From contig CP018627.1 of the NCBI GenBank assembly GCA_002021875.1, positions 5,332,001 to 5,396,000 of the forward strand: DNA of 64,000 nucleotides, written 5' to 3'. The notes under the pieces are model-generated. The model did not search any database and was not told the DNA's origin. It saw nothing but the letters and a program-made list of their open reading frames with translations. The position numbers and the translations under genes are program-made. Source of the DNA: Streptomyces hygroscopicus. Its GTDB lineage: Bacteria > Actinomycetota > Actinomycetes > Streptomycetales > Streptomycetaceae. Shown here one piece after another: positions 26,701-38,700 of this stretch (position 1 is its first letter; the number at the start of each line of letters is the position of its first letter).

Positions 26701-29700
26701 CCGCGGGCGGCCACCAGCGTGGCGGCGTCCTCCAGCGACAGCACCCCGGACACATGCGCCGCGGCCAGCTCGCCGATGGAGTGCCCGGCCAGGACGTCCG
26801 GCCGCAGCCCGGCGGCCTCGGCCAGCCGGAACAGCGCCACCTCGATCGCGAACAGCGCGGGCTGGGTGAAGCCGGTCCGGTCCAGCGCCTCCTTGTCGTC
26901 CCCGAACAGCACGTCGTACAGCGGCCATTCGAGGTGCCGGTCCAGCTCGGCGCAGACCGCGTCCAGCGCCTCCGCGAAGACGGGGCTGGCCTCGTACAGC
27001 TCACGGCCCATACCGAGCCGCTGGCTGCCCTGCCCGGTGAAGAGCACGGCGGTGCGGCCCTCGGCGGGCACACCCCGGATCAGTTGCGCGGCGGACTCGC
27101 CGCGCGCGAGGGCGGTGAGGCCCACGAGCAGCCGGTCCCGGTCCGGGCCGAGGACCACCGCGCGGTGCTCCAGGGCGGACCTGGTGGTGGCCAGGGAGTA
27201 CGCCACGTCCACGGCGCCGAGCCCGGTGTCGGCCTCGAGGTGGGCGCGCAGCCGCTCGGCCTGGGCCCGCAGCGCGTCCTCGCCCTTGGCCGACAGCGGC
27301 CAGGCCACCACATCGGGCCGTACGAGGGGGCTCTGCGGCTGGGCTTCCTCGGCGGTCGCGGTCGGCTCCGGGGCCTGCTCCAGGACCGTATGGGCGTTGG
27401 TGCCGCTGAAGCCGAACGAGGAGACGCCCGCGCGGCGCGGACGGCCGGTCTCCGGCCACTCCACCTGCTCGGTGAGCAGCGACACCGCGCCCGCCGACCA
27501 GTCCACATGCGGCGACGGATCGTCCACGTGCAGAGTGCGCGGCAGCACACCGTGGCGCATGGCCAGCACCATCTTGATGATGCCCGCGACACCGGCGGCG
27601 GCCTGCGTGTGGCCGATGTTGGACTTGATGGCGCCCAGCCACAGCGGCCGGTCCGCGTCCCGCTCCTGGCCGTAGGTGGCCAGCAGCGCCTGCGCCTCGA
27701 TCGGGTCGCCGAGCCGGGTGCCGGTGCCATGGGCCTCGACCGCGTCCACCTCGGCGGCGGACAGGCCCGCACCGGCCAGCGCCTGGCGGATGACGCGCTG
27801 CTGGGCGGGGCCGTTGGGCGCGGTCAGACCGTTGGAGGCGCCGTCCTGGTTGATGGCCGAGCCACGGACGATCGCCAGCACCGGGTGGCCGTTGCGGCGG
27901 GCGTCCGAAAGCCGCTCCACGAGCAGCATGCCCACGCCCTCGCCCCAGCCGGTGCCGTCCGCACCCGCCGCGAACGCCTTGCAGCGGCCGTCCGGAGCCA
28001 GTCCGCGCTGGCGGCTGAACTCGATGTACGCGCCGGGGCTCGACATGACCGTCACACCGCCCGCGAGCGCGAGCGAGCACTCGCCCTGGCGCAGCGCCTG
28101 GATCGCCCAGTGCAGCGCCACCAGCGACGACGAGCACGCCGTGTCGACGGTGACCGCCGGGCCCTCTAGACCGAAGGTGTACGCGAGCCGGCCGGAGACC
28201 ACGCTGGCCGCGTTGCCCGTGCCCAGGTAGCCCTCGACCTCCTCGGGGACGGTGTGCAGCGAGGCGTCGTAGTCCTGTCCGTTGGAGCCGACGAAGACCC
28301 CGGCGGAGGTGCCGCGCAGCGTCGCCGGGTCGATGCCCGCGCGCTCGAACGCCTCCCAGGAGGTCTCCAGCAGCAACCGCTGCTGCGGGTCCATGGCCAG
28401 CGCCTCACGCGGCGAGATCCCGAAGAACGGGGCGTCGAAGTGGCCCGCGTCGTAGAGGAAACCGCCCTCGCGTGCGTAGAAGGTGCCCCGCCGGTCGGGG
28501 TCCGGGTCGTAGAGCGCGTCCAGGTCCCAGCCGCGGTCGGCCGGGAACTCGGCGATCGCGTCCCCGCCCGCGGTGAGCAGTTGCCACAGCTCCTCGGGCG
28601 TACGCACCCCGCCCGGGAAGCGGCAGCTCATCGCGACGATCGCGATGGGATCGTCATCGACCGCCGCCGTCACGGCCGCGGGCTGCGAGGCCCCGGCGGC
28701 GACGGTGTCCGCCCCGATGAGTTCGCCGCGCAGATAGCCCGCGAGGGCGGCGGCCGTCGGGTAGTCGAAGACCAGGGTCGCGGGCAGTTGGACACCGCTG
28801 GCGGCACCGAGCCGGTTGCGCAGCTCGACGGCGGTCAGCGAGTCGAAGCCCAGCTCGCCGAAGGCCCGGTCGGCGGCGATGGACTCCGAGCCGTCGTGTC
28901 CGAGCACCGCGGCCACCTGCGTACGGACCAGGTCCAGCAGCAGCCGGTCCCGCTCCGCCTCGCCCAGTCCGGCCAGCCGGGCGGCGAGCGAGGAGCCGTC
29001 GGCCGCGGTCTCGGTGGCGGTGTTCTCCGCCGCCGCGCGCGTCTCCGGGAGGTCCGCGAGCAGGCGGCTGGGCCGGGCGGCGGTGAAGTCCGGTGCGAAC
29101 CGGTCCCAGTCGATGTCCGCGACGGTGACCACGGTGTCATCGAGGTCGAGCGCCCGCTGGAGCGCGCCGATCGCCAACTCGGCGTCCATCGGCGGCAGTC
29201 CGGCCCGGCGCAGCCGCTGCTCCAGTGTTCCGTCCGTGGCCATGCCGCCCTCGGCCCACGGGCCCCAGGCGATCGAGGTGGCGGGCAAGCCCTGGGCGCG
29301 GCGCCGCTCGGCCAGCGCGTCCAGATAGGCGTTGGCGGCGGCGTAGTTGCCCTGGCCCGCGGCGCCGAACGTGCCGCTGATCGAGGAGAACAGCACGAAG
29401 GCCGACAGCTCCCGGTCGCGCGTCAGCTCGTCGAGATGGGCCGCGGCGGCTGCCTTGGCGCGCAGTACGGACGTGAAGCGCTCGGGGGTGAGCGAGTCCA
29501 GTACGCCGTCGTCCAGCACCCCCGCCGTGTGCACGACGGCGGTCAGCGGCAGCTCGGCGGGAAGACCGGCGAGGAGCCGCGCGAGCGCGTCCCGGTCGGA
29601 CACGTCGCAGGCGGCGACGGTCACCCGGGCACCGGAGGCGGCGAGTTCGTCACGCAGCTCGACGGCACCAGGGGCGTCGATGCCCCGGCGGCTGGTGAGC

Positions 29701-32700
29701 ACCACATGCTCGGCGCCGCCCGCGACCAGCCAGCGGGCCACCTGCGCGCCCAGCGCGCCCGTACCGCCGGTGACCAGGGTCGTACCGGCGCCCGGCGTCC
29801 ACGTGTCGCCGGAGGACGCGGTGGCCCGTACGAGCCGACGTCCGAACACGCCCGACGCCCGCACCGCGACCTGGTCCTCGCCACCGGCACCGGCACCGGC
29901 CAGCACCTCGGCCAGCCGCCCCAGCGCACGCTCATCGGCCGTCGCCGGGAGGTCGACCAGACCGCCCCAGCGCTCGGGCAGCTCCAGCGCCGCCACCCGG
30001 CCCAGACCCCACAGCCGCGCCCCCTCCGGGCTGACCGCTCCGTCCGAACGGCCCACGGCCACCGCGCCCCGCGTGGCCACCCACAGCGGCGCGCCGATGC
30101 CCGCGTCGCCCAGGGCCTGCGTCAGCGCGGCCGTCCGCAGCAGCGCGTCGCCGTCCGCGGAAGCCAAACCGTCAGCGGAAGCCAACCCGTCCGCGTGTGC
30201 CGGACCGTTCGCGGGGCCCAGACCGTCCGCGAGGCCCAGCAGGGACAGCACGCCACCGGTCACGGGCTCGTCGCCGACGACCCCGGCCAGCCGCTCGGCC
30301 ACCGTGGCGCGGTCGTCGTCGGCGGTCAGCTCGACGCGGCGTACGTCGGCACCGCGCTCGTTCAGCAGCCGTACGGCACCCGCGCCCCAGGCGTCCTCGG
30401 CCGCCTCTGCCGGTACCACCACGAGCCAACGGCCGCCCAGGGACGTGGCGGAGCGGTCGGTGACCGGCTTCCACGACACCCGGTAGCGCCAGCCGTCCAC
30501 CGTCGAACGCTCCGACTGCTGCCGCCGCCACGACGACAGCGAGGGCAGCAGGGCCTCCAGCGCGCCGTTGTCCTCGGTGCCGAGGTTCAGGGTCTCGGCG
30601 AGCGAGGCCAGGTCCGCACGCTCGACGGCCTCCCAGAAGCGGGCGTCGACCGCGTCCTGAGCCGTGGCGTCGGGGGTGGCGACGGAGGTCCGCACATCCA
30701 GCCAGTAGCGCCGCCGCTGGAACGCGTACGTCGGCAACTCCACGCGCCGCGCACCGGTTCCGGCGTAGAACGCCTCCCAGTCCAGGGCCACGCCCCGGAC
30801 CTGCAGCGCGGCGAGGGCGGAGGTGACGGTCTCGGCCTCGGGGCGGCCACCGCGCAGGGCGGCGACGAAGGCCACCGCCGCGTCGCCCTCGGCAAGGCAG
30901 TCCTGGCCCATGGCGGACAGCACACCGTCGGGGCCGAGTTCGAGGTAGGTGGTGACGCCGTGGGCTTCCATCGTCCGGACGCCGTCGAGGAAGCGGACGG
31001 CCTCGCGGACGTGGCGCACCCAGAAGTCGGCGGTCGTGATCTCCTCGGCGGAGACGACGGAACCGGTGAGGTTGGAGACGATCGGGATACGCGGGGCCTC
31101 GTAGGTCAGCCCCTGCGCCACCTCGCGGAACGCGTCCAACATGCCGTCCATACGCGGCGAATGGAACGCGTGGCTTACGGTGAGCCGCTTGGTCTTGCGG
31201 CCCTGGGCCTCGAAGGTCGCCGCGATCGAGACAGCCGCATCCTCATCACCCGCGATGACGACCGAAGTGGGCCCGTTGAGCGCGGCGATCGAGACGCGCT
31301 CGCTGAGCAGCGGCGTCACCTCGTCCTCCGAAGCCTGGACGGCGATCATCGCGCCACCGGCAGGCAGTTCCTGCATCAGACGGCCACGCGCCGCCACCAG
31401 CTTCGCCGCATCCGCCAGCGACAGCACACCCGCCACATGCGCGGCGGCCAGCTCACCGATCGAATGCCCGGAGAGGAAGTCCGGCCGCGGCCCCCACGCC
31501 TCGACCAGCCGGAACAGCGCCACCTCGACCGCGAACAGCGCGGGCTGGGTGAAGCCGGTCCGGTCCAGAGTCGTGGCGTCGTCCCCGAACAGCACCTCCC
31601 GCAGCGGCCGTTCGAGATGCGCGTCCAGGTGAGCACACACCTCGTCCAGCGCCTGCGCGAACACCGGATAGGCGTCGTACAGCTCACGCCCCATCCCCAG
31701 CCGCTGGCTCCCCTGCCCTGTGAACAGGAAGGCCAGCTTCCCGGCCACCGGCGAGCCCTGCACCAGGCCCGTGGCCGGTTCGCCGGAGGCCAGCGCCTCC
31801 AGAGCGCGCAGGAACCCGTCGCGGCCGTCGGCCACCAGCACCGCGCGGTCTTCGAAGGTGGTGCGCCCGGCGGCCAGGGTGTAGCCGATGGCGGCCAGGT
31901 CCACGTCCTCGTCAGTGGAGTCGGCGCGCAGCCGGTCGCGCAGGTGGCGGGCCTGGTCGCGCAGCGCGTCCCGGCTCACGGCCGACAGCGGCCACGGCAG
32001 CACCGGCGGTACGGCGGTGGGCCGCGCAGCCCCGTCCTCGTGGTCCTCGGCGGCCGGCGGCTGCTCGATGATGGTGTGCGCGTTGGTGCCGCTGATGCCG
32101 AACGATGACACACCGGCGCGGCGCGGACGGCCGGTCTCCGGCCACTCCACCCGCTCCGTCAGCAGCGAGACCGCGCCGTCCTCCCAGTCGACGTTGGTCG
32201 AGGGCGCGTCCACGTGCAGCGTCTGCGGCAGCACACCGTGGCGCATCGCCAGCACCATCTTGATGATGCCCGCGACACCGGCGGCGGCCTGCGTATGACC
32301 GATGTTGGACTTGATGGAGCCGAGCCACAACGGCCGCTCCCCATCCCGCTGCTGCCCATACGTGGCCAGCAGCGCCTGCGCCTCGATCGGGTCACCCAGC
32401 GTCGTACCCGTACCGTGTGCCTCGACCACGTCCACATCGCCGGTCGTCAGCCCGGCGGCGGCCAGCGCCTGCCGGATGACGCGCTGCTGGGACGGACCGT
32501 TGGGCGCCGTCAGACCGTTCGACGCACCGTCCTGGTTGATCGCGGAGCCCCGGACCACCGCAAGCACCGGGTGACCGTTACGCCGCGCGTCCGACAGCCG
32601 CTCCACGAGCAGCATGCCCGCGCCCTCGCCCCAGCCCGTGCCGTCCGCCGACGCCGCGAAGGACTTGCACCGGCCGTCCGTGGCCAGGCCGCGCTGACGG

Positions 32701-35700
32701 CTGAAGTCGATGAACGTCTCGGGGGTGGCCATGACCGCGACACCACCGGCCAGCGCCATGGTGCACTCGCCGGCGCGCAGCGCCTGGATCGCCCAGTGCA
32801 GCGCCACCAGCGAGGACGAACACGCCGTGTCGACGGTGACCGCCGGGCCCTCAAGACCGAAGGTGTACGCCACCCGGCCGGATGCGATGGAGCCCGCGTT
32901 GCCGGTGCCGATGTAGCCCTCGACACCGTCGGGGATGCCGTCGAGCCCGGTCACGTAGTCGTGGTACATGACGCCCGCGAACACGCCGGTCCTGCTGCCG
33001 CGCACGGTCGCCGGGTCGATGCCCGCGCGCTCGAACGCCTCCCACGACGTCTCCAGCAGCAGCCGCTGCTGCGGATCCATCGCGAGCGCCTCCCGCGGCG
33101 AGATCCCGAAGAAGTCCGGGTCGAAGTCGGCGGCGTCGTGCAGGAAGCCGCCCTCGCGGGTGTACGAGGTGCCCGCGTGGTCGGGGTCCGGGTGGTACAG
33201 ACCGTCGAGGTCCCAGCCACGGTCCACGGGGAAGCCGGAGATGCCGTCGCCGCCGGTGGCGACGAGCTCCCACAGCTCCTCGGGGGTGCGCACCCCGCCG
33301 GGGTAGCGGCAGCTCATGCCGACGATGACGATCGGGTCGTCGTCGACCGCCGGGGCCGCGCCCGTCCGCACGGGGACGAGCGGCGCCGTGGTCTCCTCGG
33401 TGCCCAGCAGCTCCTCGCGCAGATGACCGGCCAGGGCGGTGGGGGTCGGGTAGTCGAAGACGAGCGTCGCCGGGAGCCGCAGCCCGGTGACGGTCTTGAG
33501 GTCGTTGCGGAGTTCGACGGCGGTGAGCGAGTCGAAGCCCAGCTCCTTGAACGCCCGCCCGGCCTCGACCGCCTCCGGGCCCGCGTAACCGAGCACCGCG
33601 GCGACCCGGCCGCATACCAACTCCAGGAGCTCACGGTCCTGTTCGGGCCGGGCGAGCCCGGCCAGCCGCTGGGCGAGCGAGGAGCCGTCGGCGGTGCCGG
33701 CCGCGGCGGCGGCCCGCCGGACCGGGGTCCGCACCAGGCCGCGGAACAGCGCCGGGACGCTGCCGGTCGCCGTGGCCTCGGTGCGCAGCCCCGCGTAGTC
33801 GAGCCGCATCGGGAACAGCACGGCGGCACCGTCGGCGCGGGCCGCGTCGAAGAGCGCGAGCCCCTCGTCGGCGGCGATCGGGGCGACCCCGCCACGTGCG
33901 ATGCGCCGCAGATCGACCTCGTCAAGGCCGCTGCCCATGCCCGCGCCGCCCCACAGGCCCCAGGCCAGCGCGGTGGCCGGGAGCCCCTGGGCCACGCGGT
34001 GCTGGGCCAGCGCCTCCAGGAAGGAGTTGGCGGCGGCGTAGCTCGCCTGTCCGGGCGCGCCGAACACGGCGGCGGCACCGGAGAACAGCACAAACGCCGA
34101 CAGCTCGTGGCCGCGGGTCAGCTCGTGCAGGTTGAGCGCCGCGTCCACCTTGGGACGCAGCACCCGCGCCACCCGCTCGGGCGTCAGCGAGCCGAGGATG
34201 CCGTCGTCCAGGACACCCGCCGTGTGCACCACGGCGGTCAGCGGATGTTCGGCCGGGATGGCGGCCAGGGTCGCGGCGAGCGCGTCGCGGTCGGCCACAT
34301 CGCAGGCCGCCCAGGTCACGGTGGCACCGGCCGCCGTGAGGTCGGCGCCCAGCTCCTCGGCGCCGTCGGCGTCGGCGCCACGGCGGCTGACCAGCAGCAG
34401 TCGCCGTACGCCATGGGCGGAGACGAGGTGGCGGGCGAAGAGGCCGCCGAGGGTTCCGCCGGCGCCGGTGATCAGTACGGTGCCGTTGGGGTCGTACGAC
34501 GGGGCGGTGGCGGTATCCGCGTCGGCGTCCGCGCCGGATGCCTCGTGAGCGTCGATGGCGTCGGTGTCAGCGGTGTCAGCGGTGTTCTCGGTGACCGGCA
34601 CCCGGGCCAGCCGGGGCGCGAGCGCCGCGCCCGCGCGCAGCGCCAGCTCCGCCTCGTCCACGCCGAGCGCGGCGGGCACCGTACGGTACGAGCCCTCCTC
34701 GCCGTCCACGTCCAGCAGCACCAGACGGCCGGGGTTCTCCGACTGCGCGGAGCGGAACAGACCGCGCACGGCGGCGTACGGCAGATCCGCCACGCCCGCC
34801 CCCGGCTCGGTCTCCACCGCGCCCCGGGTCAGCAGCACCAGCCGCGAGGCGGCGAACCGCTCATCGGCCAGCCACGCCTGGAGCAGGGCGAGGGTGGTCT
34901 GCGTGGCCTCGTACACGGTCGCCGCGTCGGTGCCGTCGCCGTTGCCGTCACTGAGACCGACACCGGCATCGGCACCGGCCAGCAGGACGGTGTCGGGCGC
35001 GGGTGCCCCGGCCGCCACGGCCGTCCGCAGCACCGACAGATCGCGATACGCGGCGAGCCGGATCCCGGACCCGAACGCGCCCTCCAGCACGGCCAGTTGA
35101 CCGGCGTCCGCGCCGAGCACCGCCCAGTCGCCCGTGGCCGCGCCCGTCGCGGGCGCCGGAACCGCCGTCCAGTCCAGCCGGAACAGCGACTCGTGCAGTC
35201 CGCCACGCGCCGCGCGGACCTGGTCGGCGGAGGCCGCCCGCAGCGCCACCGACTCGACCGTGGCCACCGGGCGGCCCGTGCCGTCGGCCACCAGCAGCGA
35301 GACCGCGTTCGACGGCCGCTCGGACAGCCGCACCCGGAGCGCACCGGCCCCGGCCGCGTGCAGCTGAACGCCGTTCCACGCGAACGGCAGCAGCGCGCCC
35401 TCGGCCAGTGCCGTCTCGCGGTCGGCGCTGTCGAGGCCGATGACGTGCAGCGCGGCGTCCAGCAGGGCCGGGTGCAGGCCGAACCGCTCGGCCTCGGCGC
35501 CCGACGTCAACGGCGCGTCCTCGGGGAAGCCCACCTCGGCGTAGAGGTTCTCGCCGAGCCGCCAGGCGCCCTTGAGCCCCTGGAACACCGGCCCGTAGCC
35601 GAGACCCGCCCCGGCCAGCTCCTCGTACAGCCCCTCGACCGCGATCGGCGTCGCGCCCCGCGGCGGCCATACGGCGAGCTCATCGGGCTCGCCGGACTCG

Positions 35701-38700
35701 GAGATCCGGGCGCCGGGCGCGAGCACACCGGTGGCGTGGCGCGTCCACGGCTCGGTCCCGAGCGCGTCCTGCCGACGCGAATGCAGGCTGAAGGAACGGC
35801 GGCCGGACTCGTCCGGCCCGTCCACGACGAGCTGCACCCGCACCCCGGTGTGCTCGGGCAGCACGAGCGGGGCTTCCAGGGTCAGTTCGTCCAGCCGCTC
35901 GCAGCCGACCTGGGCGCCTGCGGCGCCGGCCAGCTCGACGAAGGCCGTACCGGGCAGCAGCACGGTGTCCATGACCGCGTGGTCGGCCAGCCAGGGGTGC
36001 GTGCGGATGGAGAGCACACCCGTGAGCAGGAGCCCATCGGCGTCCGCGAGCGCGACGGCGGCGCCGAGGAGCGGATGGTCTATGTCGCCCAGCCCGATCG
36101 ACTCGGGGTCGCCCGCCGCGAGGGCGGCGGCGCTGGGCCAGTAACGCCGGCGCTGGAAGGCGTAGGTGGGTAGCTCGGCCGGGTCCACCGGGGCGGCGCC
36201 CGCACCGGTGAAGACGGCGGCCCAGTCGGGCGTCACCCCACGGACGTGCGCTCGCGCGACGGCCGAGAGCAGCGCCTCGGCCTCCGGGCGGTCCTTGCGC
36301 AGCGCGGCGGCGAAGGCGGTGTCCTCGCCGGTCACGCACTCCTGCGCCATCGCGGAGAGGACACCGTCGGGGCCGAGCTCGACGAAGATCGTCACACCCT
36401 GGGCTTCCAACGTGCGGACGCCGTCGAGGAAGCGGACGGCCTCGCGGACGTGGCGCACCCAGAAGCCGGGGCTGGTGATCTCCTCGGTGGAGACGACGTT
36501 CCCGGTGAGGTTGGAGACGATCGGGATGCGCGGGGCCTCGTAGGTCAGGCCCTCGGCCACCTCGCGGAACGCGTCCAGCATGCCGTCCATACGCGGGGAG
36601 TGGAACGCGTGGCTGACCGTGAGGCGCTTGGTCTTACGGCCCTGCGCCTCGAACGAGGCGGCAATCTCCAGCGCCGCGTCCTCGTCACCCGCGATGACCA
36701 CGGAGGTCGGCCCGTTGAGCGCGGCGATGCTGACCCGCTCGGTCAGCAGCGGCAGCACCTCGTCCTCCGACGCCTGCACCGCGACCATCGCGCCACCGGC
36801 CGGAAGCGCCTGCATCAGACGGCCACGAGCCGCCACCAACTGCGCCGCATCGGCAAGCGACAACACACCCGCCACATGGGCGGCAGCCAACTCACCGATG
36901 GAGTGACCCGAGAGGAAGTCCGGCGTCAGACCCCACGCCTCCACCAGCCGGAACAACGCCACCTCAACCGCGAACAACGCAGGCTGAGTGAACCCCGTCT
37001 GATCCAGTACGGCCGCGTCATCCCCGAACAGCACATCCCGCAGCGGCCGCTCCAGATTCAGATCCAGATGCGCACACACCTCGTCCAACGCATCCGCGAA
37101 CACCGGATAGGCGTCATACAGCTCACGCCCCATCCCCAGCCGCTGGCTCCCCTGCCCCGTGAACAGGAACGCCACCTTGCCCTCAGCGACCGCCCCCTCG
37201 ACCACGGACGGGGCGGACTCGCCCCGGGCCAGGGCATCGAGCGACCGCAGCAGCTCGTCCCGGTCGCCGACGGTCAGCACCGCACGCCGCTCCAGGGCGG
37301 CACGGCCGACGGCCAGGGCGTGGGCGACGTCGAGCGGCGCCGACTCCGGTCGCGACGCGAGGTGGGTGTGCAGCCGCGCGGCCTGCTCCCGCAGCGCTTC
37401 GGCGTTCTTGGCGGACAGGACGAACGGCAGGAGGCCGCCGAGGCCGTTCCGCTCGGGCGCCTCGGCCGGGGCGGCCGGAAGGGTCGGGGCCGGGGCCTGC
37501 TCGATGATGGTGTGCGCGTTGGTGCCACTGATGCCGAACGAGGAGATACCGGCACGGCGCGGACGGCCGACCTCCGGCCACTCCACCTGCTCCGTCAGCA
37601 GCGAGACCGCACCCGCCGACCAGTCCACATGCGGCGACGGCGCGTCCACGTGCAGCGTCTGCGGCAACACCCCGTGCCGCATCGCCAGCACCATCTTGAT
37701 GATGCCCGCGACACCGGCGGCGGCCTGCGTATGACCGATGTTGGACTTGATGGAACCCAGCCACAACGGCCGCTCCCCATCCCGCTGCTGCCCGTACGTG
37801 GCCAGCAGCGCCTGCGCCTCGATCGGGTCACCCAGCGTCGTACCCGTACCGTGCGCCTCGACCACGTCCACATCGCCGGTCGTCAGCCCGGCGGCGGCCA
37901 GCGCCTGCCGGATGACGCGCTGCTGGGACGGACCGTTGGGCGCCGTCAGACCGTTCGACGCACCGTCCTGGTTGATCGCGGAGCCCCGGACCACCGCCAG
38001 CACCGGGTGACCGTTACGCCGCGCGTCCGACAGCCGCTCCACGAGCAGCATGCCCGCGCCCTCGCCCCAGCCGGTGCCATCGGCCCCGGCCGCGAACGCC
38101 TTGATGCGGCCATCGGCGGCCAGTCCGCGCTGACGGCTGAAGTCGATGAAGTTCTCGGGGGTGGACATCACCGTGACGCCGCCCGCGAGCGCCATCGTGC
38201 ACTCACCCTGCCGCAGCGCCTGCACCGCCATATGCAGCGCCACCAGCGACGACGAACACGCCGTGTCGACCGTGACTGCCGGGCCCTCAAGGCCGAAGGT
38301 GTACGCCACCCGGCCGGACACCACGCTCGCCGCGTTGCCCGTGCCCAGATGGCCCTCCAGGCCCTCGGGCGCCTGCATCAGCAGCGACAGATAGTCCTGG
38401 CCGTTGGTCCCGGCGAAGACACCGATCTGCTGACCGCGCAGCGCACCCGGGTCGATGCCCGCGCGCTCGAACGCCTCCCACGACGTCTCCAGCAGCAACC
38501 GCTGCTGCGGGTCCATCGCAAGCGCCTCGCGCGGCGAGATCCCGAAGAACGACGCGTCGAAGTCCCCGGCGTCGTAAAGGAAACCGCCCTCGCGTGCGTA
38601 CGACGTGCCCGGACGGTCCGGGTCCGGGTCGTACAGCCCGGCCAGATCCCAGCCACGATCGGACGGGAACTCCGCGATCGCGTCCCCACCGGCCGTCAGC

